Assembly (NCBI RefSeq): GCF_004348895.1
Contig: NZ_RRZK01000038.1
Location: forward strand, 1 to 64,000
Length of the DNA: 64,000 nucleotides
Direction: 5' to 3'
Origin: Pseudomonas vancouverensis
Lineage (GTDB): Bacteria; Pseudomonadota; Gammaproteobacteria; Pseudomonadales; Pseudomonadaceae
The notes beneath the pieces are model-generated. The model did no database searches. It worked only from the letters and a program-made list of their open reading frames with translations, and was not told where the DNA came from. Of the stretch, positions 8,323-17,432 are shown piece by piece. The position numbers and the translations under genes are program-made. Every line of letters begins with the position of its first letter. Position 1 is the stretch's first letter.

Positions 8323-10061
8323 TCGACACTCCCGTACAAGGTTTTCGTCGTCGCGGTTTCGCTCTGACGCTTGATGTGATTGGCCGCCAGGTAACCAAAG
8401 GTCATCGCCGGGCCGATGGTCGAGCCGGCACCCGGATAGGTGCGTCCCATCATCGACGCGGCGCTGTTGCCGATGGCGTACAGGCCCTGGATCGGCTGGC
8501 CATCCTCGTGCAACACACGGGCGTGCACATCGGTCAGCAAACCGCCCTTGGTGCCGATGTCGCCGGCATCGATACGCACGGCGTAGAACGGCCCCTTGAG
8601 CAGCGGAGCCAGGCACGGGTTGGGCTTGACGCTCGGGTCGCCGTAGTAGCGGTCGAACAACGAATCGCCCTTGTGGAAATCCTCGTCGACGCCCTGTACC
8701 GCCATGCCGTTGAAACGCTGCACGGTACTCGCCAACCCTGCTGCATCAACGCCGATCTTGCCGGCCAGTTCGGTCAGGCTCGAGGCCTTGTGGAAGTAGT
8801 CACGCAGGTGAACGGGCAATTGCCAGTCACGCTGGGCATAGCCGGGCAACAACGCGCCGCACGGGTATTTGCGGCGGAACTCGGCGTCGAACACCATCCA
8901 GCAGGGCACGGTTGCTGCGCCCTCGCGGTTGTTGGCGTACATCGCATAAACGATATCCGTGTAGGGCGCCGCTTCGTTGACGAAACGCTGACCCGCCGAG
9001 TTGACCATCACGCAACCCGGCAAGGTGCGCTCAACGAACATCGCACGCTGTTTTTCTTCACCCTGCACATGGGTGGTCGGTGCCCACCAGCTGTGCTCCA
9101 TCAACGCCGTGCGTGCGCCGAGGGCCTGGCCGGCGCGAATGCCGTCGCCGGTGTTGTTCGGCGGCGTGGCACTCCAACCAGCGTTGGAAGGCTGAGGCAG
9201 ATACTGCTCGCGCATCGCCTGATTGCGCTCGAAACCGCCGGCGGCAATGATCACGCCATAACGCGCCTTGACGTTGAGCATCTGCCCGTTGCGCTTGACC
9301 CGGGCGCCACCGACGCGATCACCCACCAGCAGCAATTCCTCCAGCGCGCAGTTGAGCCACAGCGACTTGCCACGGTCCTGCAAGGAGCAGCGCAAGGCAC
9401 CAATCAGCGCGTTGCCCAGGGTCAGGTAACGGTCACGACGAGACAAGCGCCGGCCTTCGCGGTCCTTCCAGTAACGCCACATCACGCGCAGGGTCAGGCG
9501 CAACCAGCCAGGCCCACGGCACAACAACACCTGCGCTTCTTTCATGGTCATCGCCATGCGCCCCATCATCAGGGTGCCGGGGGACGGTGCGCGCATGCGC
9601 AGAAATTCTTCGCCGAGTTCGGCCGCATCAAAGGGCTGCGGGTCCATCGAGCGATAGCCCGGTTTGCCGCCCGCGACTTCCGGGTAGTAATCGGCGTAAC
9701 GCGGCTGCGCCTCGAAGCGCACGCGGGTCTGTTGCTCCAGGTATTCGACCATCTCGCGGCCATGTTCGACGTAGGCCTCGATGCGTCCGTCATCGATTTC
9801 GCCATGGGTCACGGCGCGGATGTAGGCGATCGCTTCAGCCGCCGAGTCGCTGCCGCCGATCGCGCTGATCCGGTGATTGTTGGGGATCCAGATGCCGCCA
9901 CCGGACACCGCCGAGGTGCCGCCGTACTCGCCGCTCTTTTCGATCAGCAACGCATTCAGGCCCAGGTCATGGGCACGCAAGGCGGCAGTCATGCCCCCGG
10001 CGCCCGAGCCAATCACCAAGACATCACAACACTCGTCCCACTTTATTCCGGCAGCGTTCAT
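8319..10061 (-). CDS. 3-ketosteroid dehydrogenase (KstD/TesI-like)
   Basis: This 580-residue flavoprotein matches the usual KstD length (about 510-580). FAD-binding GSGAGG lies at residues 18-23, EKSGEYGGTSAVSGGG follows, and the C-terminal active-site stretch GRTYPGAGSTIGPAMTFGY contains the Tyr-Pro-Gly-x-Gly typical of delta1- and delta4(5alpha)-dehydrogenases. It introduces a ring-A double bond needed for ring-B opening. Which of the two activities it has is unclear. ATG 10061 (after GCAAGGGTGA) is preferred; a longer in-frame start at 10166 would lie inside operator 3. Confidence 0.85.
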   Translation of the reverse strand: MNAAGIKWDECCDVLVIGSGAGGMTAALRAHDLGLNALLIEKSGEYGGTSAVSGGGIWIPNNHRISAIGGSDSAAEAIAYIRAVTHGEIDDGRIEAYVEHGREMVEYLEQQTRVRFEAQPRYADYYPEVAGGKPGYRSMDPQPFDAAELGEEFLRMRAPSPGTLMMGRMAMTMKEAQVLLCRGPGWLRLTLRVMWRYWKDREGRRLSRRDRYLTLGNALIGALRCSLQDRGKSLWLNCALEELLLVGDRVGGARVKRNGQMLNVKARYGVIIAAGGFERNQAMREQYLPQPSNAGWSATPPNNTGDGIRAGQALGARTALMEHSWWAPTTHVQGEEKQRAMFVERTLPGCVMVNSAGQRFVNEAAPYTDIVYAMYANNREGAATVPCWMVFDAEFRRKYPCGALLPGYAQRDWQLPVHLRDYFHKASSLTELAGKIGVDAAGLASTVQRFNGMAVQGVDEDFHKGDSLFDRYYGDPSVKPNPCLAPLLKGPFYAVRIDAGDIGTKGGLLTDVHARVLHEDGQPIQGLYAIGNSAASMMGRTYPGAGSTIGPAMTFGYLAANHIKRQSETATTKTLYGSVE

Positions 10062-10163
10062 GCGATCACCCTTGCTCAGCGCCCGTCGGGCAAAATCCGC
10101 CACCGCCGGATCTTCGCCCGGTGCAGTCGGTCTCGGGATTGTTCGCCGCGCAGGCCGGGTGTT

Positions 10164-10181
10164 CATCGTCCATTGGGACTA
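10164..10181 (-). promoter_or_regulatory. Steroid-regulon operator 3 (kstD-SDR operon)
   Basis: On the minus strand it reads TAGTCCCAATGGACGATG. The -10-like AACAAT (10143-10138) ends 30 nt after GGAC. It is 102 nt from the kstD start and 34 nt from operator 4, which faces the opposite way. Confidence 0.8.
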
Positions 10182-10215
10182 AGGCGAAGGCCATGGCCAC
10201 CCCGTGCAAATCGCT

Positions 10216-10233
10216 TAGTCCGCATGGACGATG
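10216..10233 (+). promoter_or_regulatory. Steroid-regulon operator 4 (DUF1302 operon)
   Basis: The site reads TAGTCCGCATGGACGATG. The -10-like CATAGT at 10254-10259 ends 30 nt after GGAC. It forms a divergent promoter pair with operator 3. Confidence 0.8.
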
Positions 10234-10326
10234 TTGCGCGCAAGTCGTGACTCCATAGTCGCCCACAGCACCCACCACCCCCCTGAAATGCAGGTCGGGC
10301 AGGCCTGACCTGGGCATGAGGACGAC

Positions 10327-11904
10327 ATGATAAAAACAATAATCGCCCCACCAACACAGCACACTCGCATACACCTGGCTTTGCTGTTGCTGGCTGGCGG
10401 ATTGAGTAGTCACGCAAGCGCCATGAGCTTCAAGCCGAGCGATGACTTGAGCGTCGACTGGGACACCACGCTGACCTACAGCCTGGCCTGGCGAACCGAA
10501 AACCGTGATCACAAACTGACGGCCAATGCCGATGCCAACGACGGCGACAACGCCTTCTCCCGCGGCAGCCTGATCAACAACCGCAGCAGTTTCCTCACCG
10601 AAGCCAACATCAAATGGCAGGATGACTACGGCGTGTTCGTGCGGGCGACAGGCTTCTACGACAACGTCTACGATCAGGAAAACGACAACAACACCGGCAC
10701 CTCCAACTGCTTCGCCGGCGGCCATTGCAGCCAGCCGGACCGTTTCTCCCAGGAGACCATCGACCAGCATCGCAACGACCTGCGCATGCTCGATTACTAT
10801 GCCTACGGTACCTGGGACCTGGGCGGTCACAACCTCAACGCGCGTCTGGGTAACCAGGTAGTCAGCTGGGGTGAGAGCCTGTTCTATCCGGGCATCTCCG
10901 CGGCCCAGAGCCCGGTGGATGCGACCAAGTCGACCACCCCGGGTGTCGAGGTCAAGGAAATCCTCCTGCCGGTCGGCCAACTGTTCACCCAGTTCGCCCT
11001 GACCGAGAGCCTCGGCGTGCAGGCCTACTACCAATACGATTGGGAAAAAACCCAGCTGTTTGGTGTCGGCAGCTACTTCTCCACCACCGACTACATCGAC
11101 AAGGGCGGCTTCAACGACGCCACCGGCTTCCTGACACGCCTGGGTGATGACAAACCGAGCAGCCAGGGCCAGTACGGTCTGGCCTTTACCTACGCCGCCG
11201 AATCGCTGAACAACACCGAGTTCGGTATCTACTACGCGCGTTATCACGACAAGACCCCGTCGCTGGACTTCCAGACTGACCTGGGTCACTACCGTGCGGT
11301 GTACTTCGACAACATCGACCTGTACGGCGCCAGCTTCGCCACAGTGATCGGCGACGTCAGCTGGGCCGGTGAAGTCAGCTACCGCGACGGCACGCCAGTA
11401 ATGGTCAACAACGGTTTCTCCAGCCCCGTGCGCGGCAAGACCATGCAGGCGCAGACCTCGGCCATCTACGTGCTCGGCCCGACTGCCTGGGCCGACAACA
11501 CCACCTTCACCGGTGAGTTCGTCTACAACACCGTGATCAGCAACGACAAATCGCAACCGGTCAACCTGGCGCCAGGCTTCTCCCTGCCGGGCACCGACAG
11601 CCTGGTCTACGACCGCGAGGCCTGGGGTTACACGGTGCAGGTCAACCTCGATTACAACGACGTGTTCAGCGGCTGGGACATGTCGATCCCGTTCACCTAC
11701 AGCACCGCCTCTCACGGCGACAGCTCGATGGTCGGCTCCATCAACTCCGGTGAAGGCGACGACCGCGCCAGCATCGGCAGCACCTGGACCTACCTCAGCA
11801 ACTTCACCGTCGAAGCCCGTTACAACGCTTACCTGGGCAATGCCAACAACGCCCCGTGGGCCGACCGCGACAACGTCGCGCTCAACTTCAAATACCGGTT
11901 CTGA
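10327..11904 (+). CDS. DUF1302 outer-membrane channel-like protein
   Basis: The protein has 525 residues, with a signal peptide (LALLLLAGGLSSHASA) and a mature sequence rich in Tyr, Asp and alternating polar/hydrophobic strands, ending in NVALNFKYRF. The terminal Phe is typical of outer-membrane beta-barrels. DUF1302 proteins occur with DUF1329 proteins in operons for hydrophobic substrates, and the next gene is a DUF1329 protein. A role in steroid passage across the outer membrane is inferred from this and from operator 4. Confidence 0.8.
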   Translation: MIKTIIAPPTQHTRIHLALLLLAGGLSSHASAMSFKPSDDLSVDWDTTLTYSLAWRTENRDHKLTANADANDGDNAFSRGSLINNRSSFLTEANIKWQDDYGVFVRATGFYDNVYDQENDNNTGTSNCFAGGHCSQPDRFSQETIDQHRNDLRMLDYYAYGTWDLGGHNLNARLGNQVVSWGESLFYPGISAAQSPVDATKSTTPGVEVKEILLPVGQLFTQFALTESLGVQAYYQYDWEKTQLFGVGSYFSTTDYIDKGGFNDATGFLTRLGDDKPSSQGQYGLAFTYAAESLNNTEFGIYYARYHDKTPSLDFQTDLGHYRAVYFDNIDLYGASFATVIGDVSWAGEVSYRDGTPVMVNNGFSSPVRGKTMQAQTSAIYVLGPTAWADNTTFTGEFVYNTVISNDKSQPVNLAPGFSLPGTDSLVYDREAWGYTVQVNLDYNDVFSGWDMSIPFTYSTASHGDSSMVGSINSGEGDDRASIGSTWTYLSNFTVEARYNAYLGNANNAPWADRDNVALNFKYRF

Positions 11905-11927
11905 TTCCCCTGTCGGAGGAGCACAGC

Positions 11928-13307
11928 ATGTCCAGATTTACCCAAACCTTATTGAGCACGGCGCTGACCGTCGGCCTGCTCGGCAGCGGCCTGGCCTACG
12001 CCAAGATCAGCCCCGAAGAAGCCGCCCGACTGGGCCAGGACCTGACCCCGATGGGTGCCGAAAAAGCCGGCAACGCCGACGGCAGCATTCCGGCCTGGAG
12101 CGGCAAATGGCGCGGTTTGCCGCCGGGCCTGAAGTTCGATGGCCCGGGTACGCCGTACCCGGATCCGTATGCCAGTGAAAAGCCCTTGTTCATCATCGAT
12201 TCGAAGAACATGGACAAGTACGCTGACAACCTGTCCGACGGCCAGAAAGCCCTGCTCAAACGCTACCCTGACACCTTCAAGATCCCGGTGTACCCAAGCC
12301 ACCGCGACTTCCGCCTTGATGCGAAGCTGGAAGAGATGATCAAGAAGAATGCGGTCACGGCCGAACTCGACAATGACAACAACGACACCAAGAACGCCTG
12401 GGGTGCCTCGCCGTTCCCGATCCCGAAAAACGGCAGCGAGTTGATGTTCAACCACACCCTGCAGGGACGTGCCAGCACCGAAGAGGCCAACTATGGCCAG
12501 GCGGTGGTGTACGCCAACAAGGAGAAGGTGCTCGAAGAGGTCAACTACAAGATCTACTCGATCTGGTCCAGCCCGAACAAGACCCTGGAGACGTCCGACG
12601 GCATCCTGTCCAACTTCCTGATCACCACCCTGGAGCCGGTGCGCAAGAAGGGCGAGATCGTCGTCGGCCACGAGTTCATCAACCCGACCGCCGCGCCACG
12701 TCAGGCCTGGCAGTACAGCCCGGGGCAGCGCCGCGTACGTCGCGCTCCGACCGTGGGCTACGACTCGCCGACCGGTGCCGGTGGCTTCCGCGTATACGAC
12801 GAAGACCGCTTGTTCAACGGCGCGCCGGATCGCTACAACTGGACCATCATCGGCAAGAAAGAACTCTACATCCCGTATCACAACTACAAGATCGACGACC
12901 CGAGCGTCACGGCCGACCAGATCCTGTCGACCTCCGGCCACGTTGATCCGCAGTACATGCGCTACGAAAAACACCGTGTCTGGGTGCTGCAAGCGACCCT
13001 GAAGGAAGGCGCCCGCCACGTCTACGCCAAGCGTGTGTTGTACCTCGACGAAGACACCTGGTCGGCAACCATGGCTGACAACTACGATGCCCGTGGCCAG
13101 CTGTGGCGCACCAACATGCAGACCTCGATCTACGCCTACGAGATCCAGCGTTATCACGCCCGTCTGGGTATCTACCACGACCTGATCGCCGGCTCGTACC
13201 TGGTCGACCGGATGCTGGTCGATCAGAAGCCGGCCAAGCTCAACGCCACCGCCTTCACCGACGACGAGTTCACCCCTGGCAACCTGCGTAAACTCGGCAC
13301 CCGCTAA
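11928..13307 (+). CDS. DUF1329 periplasmic/outer-membrane protein
   Basis: This 459-residue protein has a clear signal peptide (TALTVGLLGSGLAYA) followed by KISPEEAARLGQDLTPMGAEKAGNADGSIPAW, the usual N-terminal signature of DUF1329 proteins (LolA-like fold). The body is rich in Tyr, Trp and Arg. It follows the DUF1302 gene by 23 nt with a GGAGGAG site. The pair probably moves hydrophobic substrate between outer membrane and periplasm; this is inference, since the family has little direct biochemistry. Confidence 0.8.
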   Translation: MSRFTQTLLSTALTVGLLGSGLAYAKISPEEAARLGQDLTPMGAEKAGNADGSIPAWSGKWRGLPPGLKFDGPGTPYPDPYASEKPLFIIDSKNMDKYADNLSDGQKALLKRYPDTFKIPVYPSHRDFRLDAKLEEMIKKNAVTAELDNDNNDTKNAWGASPFPIPKNGSELMFNHTLQGRASTEEANYGQAVVYANKEKVLEEVNYKIYSIWSSPNKTLETSDGILSNFLITTLEPVRKKGEIVVGHEFINPTAAPRQAWQYSPGQRRVRRAPTVGYDSPTGAGGFRVYDEDRLFNGAPDRYNWTIIGKKELYIPYHNYKIDDPSVTADQILSTSGHVDPQYMRYEKHRVWVLQATLKEGARHVYAKRVLYLDEDTWSATMADNYDARGQLWRTNMQTSIYAYEIQRYHARLGIYHDLIAGSYLVDRMLVDQKPAKLNATAFTDDEFTPGNLRKLGTR

Positions 13308-13315
13308 AAACACCG

Positions 13316-13344
13316 CGCCCCGACCGATTCATTCGGTCGGGGCG
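13316..13344 (+). terminator. Strong hairpin after DUF1329 gene
   Basis: CGCCCCGACCGA and TCGGTCGGGGCG form a perfect 12-bp stem with a 5-nt loop, followed by only a short T-rich tail (TTGTG). It lies between the DUF1329 gene and surE on the same strand, so it may lower surE expression or protect the upstream mRNA. Confidence 0.6.
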
Positions 13345-13385
13345 TTGTGCATTTCAAAATTTGCTCCCGTTACGGAAAACTGCCC

Positions 13386-14363
13386 ATGAACAAATTCCTC
13401 GCCGGCGCCATTGCCATGGCCAGCCTTGGCCTGTCGATGCAAGCCAACGCCCTGAACATTCTGCTGACCAACGACGATGGTTGTCGGGCACCTGGTATCG
13501 ATGCGATGTATCGCGCCCTGACCGCGGCCGGGCACAAGGTGACACTGGTTGGCCCATTGAACGACAGCAGCGGCATCAGCGCCGCCAGCGTGGTCGTGCC
13601 CGGTCAGGCGCTGGCTGTGACTGAACTGGCACCGGGCAAGTTCTGCGTCGGCCCACCGGACGGCTACAGCGCACCGGCGGGCAAGACCTCGGCCATCGGC
13701 ACGCCAGTGGATGCGGTCAACGTTGGCCTGGATGTGATCCTCAAGGACAACCCGCCTGACCTGGTGGTGTCCGGCAGCAACTTCGGCGAGAACGTCGGGC
13801 CGCTGACGCAGATGTCCGGCACCCTCAACGCTGCGCTGCGGGCGATGTTCAAGGGGATTCCGGCAGTGGCGGTGTCCACTGCGATCGACATGGACCTGAT
13901 TGTCCGCGACCAGCAGGCCGGCTTTCGCAAGACCCTCGGCGCCATGGACGACACGGCGCGGTTTGCGGTGAAGGTGATTGAGCAAGCGAGCCTTGCGGGG
14001 GCTGAAGCGAGGAAGGCTTGCGTTAGCAACAAACACGCCTGCGAGCTGAACGTGCTCGGCCTGCCGGGCGTGAACGGCCTGAACCTCAACTACCCGCCCC
14101 TGCCGCCCAGTGAAGTCAACGGTGTGGTGTTCGCCCCCATCGGCAACTGGGATCGGGTGAACTTCACCTCACAGCGCGGCGCCGATGGTGTGGTCCACGT
14201 CAACCTGAGCGCACCGTCAACCCCGACCGCAACCCAGCAACAGGCCGACGCCTATCAACTCTGGCAAGGCCATGCGGTGATCACCGTGATCGACGGCAAC
14301 ATGAGCGCGCCGCAGGCGGTGCAGGATCAGGCGAAGAAAATATTGAAAAGCATCAAACCCTGA
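13386..14363 (+). CDS. surE: Exported SurE-family phosphatase
   Basis: A 325-residue protein of the SurE 5'/3'-nucleotidase family with ILLTNDDGCRAPGI (metal-binding Asp-Asp), the SGISAAS region and VVSGSNFGENVG. Unlike cytosolic SurE (about 250 residues) it begins with a signal peptide (MNKFLAGAIAMASLGLSMQANA), so it should act in the periplasm. It follows the DUF1302/DUF1329 genes. A possible job is removing phosphate from a conjugated steroid or nucleotide during uptake; this is speculative. Confidence 0.8.
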   Translation: MNKFLAGAIAMASLGLSMQANALNILLTNDDGCRAPGIDAMYRALTAAGHKVTLVGPLNDSSGISAASVVVPGQALAVTELAPGKFCVGPPDGYSAPAGKTSAIGTPVDAVNVGLDVILKDNPPDLVVSGSNFGENVGPLTQMSGTLNAALRAMFKGIPAVAVSTAIDMDLIVRDQQAGFRKTLGAMDDTARFAVKVIEQASLAGAEARKACVSNKHACELNVLGLPGVNGLNLNYPPLPPSEVNGVVFAPIGNWDRVNFTSQRGADGVVHVNLSAPSTPTATQQQADAYQLWQGHAVITVIDGNMSAPQAVQDQAKKILKSIKP

Positions 14364-14377
14364 GATCCCCCGCTGCC

Positions 14378-14497
14378 CCTGTGGGAGCGAGCTTGCTCCG
14401 GGCGGCGTTCCGACGATGGGGCCATCGACGACGCGGGTTGTCTGGTGCCCCGCGTTATCGTTGGCGTCCATCGCGAGCATGCTCGCTCCTACAGGGG
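14378..14497. repeat. REP doublet
   Basis: Left arm CCTGTGGGAGCGAGCTTGCTC and right arm GAGCATGCTCGCTCCTACAGG flank a spacer of about 75 nt. It fills the gap between the convergent surE and RibB-like genes. Confidence 0.85.
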
Positions 14498-14509
14498 GTT
14501 GCGTGAGTT

Positions 14510-15625
14510 TCAGGTTGTGGGCTGGAACGGCACGAACTCGGTCACTTCCAGGTCGAACCCGGACACGGCCTTGTACGGCACCGGCGAGCTCATCAGGCGC
14601 ATCTTGCGTACATTTTGATCGCGCAGGATCTGTGCACCAATGCCCAGCGTCCGCTGTGGAAACTGCGGTGTGCGCTGTTTGCCACCGCTGCGCTGACGCA
14701 ACTGCTCAAGCACGCCCTCGGCGGTTTCCTTTTGCGCCAATAACACCAGCACGCCACATTCGGCGGCGGCAATGCTTGCCAGCGAGCGCTCCAGCGTCCA
14801 CTGCTGGGCACCGCCCTGGACTTCGCAACCCAAGGCATCCCGCAAGGTCTCGATGCCTTGCACCCGTACCAGCACCGGTTGCGAACTGTCGATCCGGCCC
14901 TTGACCAGTGCCAGGTGCAGTGCCCCTTGATAGGTGTCCTGATAGGTGGTCACCTGAAACTCGCCATGGCGCGTCTGCAACGGATACTGGTCACCGCGCT
15001 CGATGGTGCCTTCATGCAGAATCCGGTAGTGGATCAAATCGGCCACCGTGCCGATGCGCAACCCGTGGCGGCGGGCAAACTCGTGCAACTCGGCGCCGCG
15101 TGCCAGCTCACCTTCTTCGTTGAGAATGCCCACCAGGGTCGCCGCCGGTTGCACGCCGGCCAGGCGTGTCAGGTCGCACGCGGCCTCGACATGCCCGGCA
15201 CGTTGCATGACACCACCGGGCAAGGCTTGCACCGGAAAGATATGCCCAGGCTGCACCAGATCCGTCGGACCACTGGCCGGGTCGACCGCCACCTGAATCG
15301 AGCGTGCCCGGTCGGCGGCCGAGATGCCGGTGGACACCCCGGTAGCCGCCTCGATCGAGCGAGTAAAACCCACGCCGTGCTGCGCCCGGGAATTAGGCAC
15401 CATCAAGTCCAGGCCCAGGGCGCGGCAGCGTTGCTCGGTCAGCGCCAGGCAGATCAAGCCGCGTGCCTGCACCGCCATGAACGTCACCGCCTCGGCGCCG
15501 GCGTGTTCGGCAGCCATCAGCAACGAACCTTCGCCGTTGTGCTCGTCATCGGTGATCACCACCATCTGCCCGGCGCCGATGGCTTCGATCAGTTGCGCCA
15601 CGCTGTTGAACGCCAGGCCGCTCAC
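14510..15625 (-). CDS. Diverged RibBA/RibBX-like protein (DHBP synthase-like)
   Basis: The N-terminal half resembles 3,4-dihydroxy-2-butanone-4-phosphate synthase (STGISAADRARSI, GHIFPVQALPGGVMQR, DLTRLAGV). The C-terminal half aligns only loosely with GTP cyclohydrolase II. Two key regions are altered: the acidic loop is DDEHNGEG instead of DDEDRENEG, and the conserved HTE is HVE. The cyclohydrolase part lacks the zinc Cys set and reads RVQGIETLRDALGC where RVHSECLTGD is expected. GTG 15625 overlaps the stop of the esterase gene. It may support flavin supply, or it may have a new role. Confidence 0.65.
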   Translation of the reverse strand: MSGLAFNSVAQLIEAIGAGQMVVITDDEHNGEGSLLMAAEHAGAEAVTFMAVQARGLICLALTEQRCRALGLDLMVPNSRAQHGVGFTRSIEAATGVSTGISAADRARSIQVAVDPASGPTDLVQPGHIFPVQALPGGVMQRAGHVEAACDLTRLAGVQPAATLVGILNEEGELARGAELHEFARRHGLRIGTVADLIHYRILHEGTIERGDQYPLQTRHGEFQVTTYQDTYQGALHLALVKGRIDSSQPVLVRVQGIETLRDALGCEVQGGAQQWTLERSLASIAAAECGVLVLLAQKETAEGVLEQLRQRSGGKQRTPQFPQRTLGIGAQILRDQNVRKMRLMSSPVPYKAVSGFDLEVTEFVPFQPTT

Positions 15626-16554
15626 CGCAGTGCCCCGCGTACATCGGCGCATGCATCGGTCAACGCCTGGGCTGCCGCCTCGACAAAGGGTGCCATGCTG
15701 ATGAAGCCATGGACCATGCCTTCGCAACGTCGCAATCGAATCGGCACGCCCGCGTCGCGCAGGCACGCGGCCAACGCCTCGCCTTCATCCATCAGCGGAT
15801 CAAAACCTGCCGTGATCAACGTGGTCGGCGGCAGGTCCGCCAGGTTCTCGGCACGCAACGGCGAGGCTAACGGATCATCGGCCTGCACGGCTTCTTGCAA
15901 ATACTGCTGCCAGAACCAGCGCATCGCCGCTGCGGACAGCAGATAACCTTCGGCGAAATCTTCGAAGGACTGGCTGTCGCAGGCCGCATCGGTCACCGGA
16001 TAAAACAGGCACTGATAACCGATCTTCGGTCCCTTGCGTTGCGCCGCCAGCTGACTGACCGCCAATGCCAGGTTGCCCCCGGCACTGTCCCCGGCCACCG
16101 CCAGCCGACTGCCATCGAAACCCAGCGCGGTTGCATGCTCGACCAGCCAGCAAGTGGCCGCGTAGCAATCCAGGGGCGCGGCCGGAAACTTGTGTTCCGG
16201 CGCCAAACGGTAAGCCACCGAAACCACCACCGCTTCGCACTGACGCGCCAGCGAGCGGCACAGGTTGTCGTGGGTATCGAGGTTGCCCATGACGAAACCG
16301 CCGCCATGGAAATACACCAGCAGCGGCAAGTCGTCCTGTTCCAGCGGCCGATAGAGCCGCGCCTCCAGCTCGCCTTCCGCTCCGGCCACGCGCAGCTCGC
16401 GCACCTCGCTCATCGGATCGCCGGGGATGGCGGGCAGCAGGTTGTCGGAGAACTGCCGGTATTGCACGGCATCGACCTGGCTGTAATCGGGTTCGGGAAT
16501 CTCGCGAAACTGCTGGAGTACCGCAGCGATCTGCTTATCGAGCTGCATGGGCAT
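15622..16554 (-). CDS. Alpha/beta hydrolase, HSL-type esterase
   Basis: The protein has 310 residues and belongs to the hormone-sensitive-lipase family. It has the oxyanion motif FHGGGFVMG, the nucleophile elbow GDSAGG, the Asp in DPLMDEG and the catalytic His in EGMVHGF. It could cleave steroid esters or a lactone. It overlaps the upstream SDR gene by 20 nt and the downstream RibB-like gene by 4 nt, so all three are one translational unit driven from operator 5. Confidence 0.8.
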   Translation of the reverse strand: MPMQLDKQIAAVLQQFREIPEPDYSQVDAVQYRQFSDNLLPAIPGDPMSEVRELRVAGAEGELEARLYRPLEQDDLPLLVYFHGGGFVMGNLDTHDNLCRSLARQCEAVVVSVAYRLAPEHKFPAAPLDCYAATCWLVEHATALGFDGSRLAVAGDSAGGNLALAVSQLAAQRKGPKIGYQCLFYPVTDAACDSQSFEDFAEGYLLSAAAMRWFWQQYLQEAVQADDPLASPLRAENLADLPPTTLITAGFDPLMDEGEALAACLRDAGVPIRLRRCEGMVHGFISMAPFVEAAAQALTDACADVRGALR

Positions 16555-17374
16555 CGTCCTCTACGTCGGTCATTTGAAACGCTGGATTGGTTTCGCCCAG
16601 GATGCTTTGCACCCGGCGTTCAAGGGCCGGCTTGAAACCCTTGTGCGGCAGGATCCAGAAGCGTTTTTCGGCGATGGCCGCGAACACGGTGGCGGCCAGT
16701 TCCGCAGGGGTCATGCCCTGGCGAATGGTGCTGTCGAGCAACTGGCTGAAATCCGCACCGGCCGTATCCACCACCTGATTGGAGGCCATGATTTCACTGG
16801 CCACCGGCCCCGGGCACAGCACCGAGACCGACACCGGCGCACCGATCATCGCCAGCTCGTAGTGCAGGGTTTCCGAGAGCGCGACCACCGCCTGTTTGGT
16901 CACGTTGTACGGCGCCATCAACGGACTGCTGACCAGCCCGGCCAGGGACGCAGTGTTGATCACATGCGCCGCCCGCCCCTGCTGCAGCAACAGCGGCACG
17001 AAACTGCGAATGCCGTTGATCACGCCCTTGAGGTTGACGTCGAGCATGCGCTGCCACTGCGCTTCGGTGATGTCCCAACTGAAGCCGGTCTGCATCACCC
17101 CGGCGTTGTTGAACAACAGGTCCACGCCACCGAACTGCGCGACAGCCCGGTCGCGCAAGCGCTCGACTTGCGAGGCATCGCCGACATCCGTGACGCAGTG
17201 GATGACCTGCACGCCCTGCACCTGCAGTTGCTCGCTCAGGCCTTGCAGGCCCGCCGCATCCCGATCCGCCAGCACCAGACGCATGCCCAGCGCCGCCGCG
17301 TGTTCCGCCAGCCCGCGACCAATGCCGCTGGCGGCTCCGGTGATCACGGCTACCGGTCCTTGTTCATTGTTCAT
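16535..17374 (-). CDS. Short-chain dehydrogenase
   Basis: This 279-residue SDR has TGAASGIG, NNAG, a Ser in NTASLAG and the YNVTK Tyr/Lys pair. The C-terminal extension (ALERRVQSILGETNPAFQ) is typical of SDRs acting on large hydrophobic alcohols. It is first in a leftward operon with the esterase and RibB-like genes and diverges from kshA across one shared palindromic operator. Its start is ATG 17374. The substrate cannot be read from sequence. Confidence 0.75.
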   Translation of the reverse strand: MNNEQGPVAVITGAASGIGRGLAEHAAALGMRLVLADRDAAGLQGLSEQLQVQGVQVIHCVTDVGDASQVERLRDRAVAQFGGVDLLFNNAGVMQTGFSWDITEAQWQRMLDVNLKGVINGIRSFVPLLLQQGRAAHVINTASLAGLVSSPLMAPYNVTKQAVVALSETLHYELAMIGAPVSVSVLCPGPVASEIMASNQVVDTAGADFSQLLDSTIRQGMTPAELAATVFAAIAEKRFWILPHKGFKPALERRVQSILGETNPAFQMTDVEDDAHAAR

Positions 17375-17432
17375 CGCCTGTTCCTGCCCTTGGGTCCAAT
17401 GGCGCCAGTAGAGCGGGCTGGCAAACGGCAGC

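Noticed and set aside
8376..10250. Open frame of 624 codons antisense to the KstD-like gene
   Set aside because: Its translation has no family features, and the opposite strand encodes a complete flavoprotein with conserved motifs. Long antisense frames are expected at this GC content.
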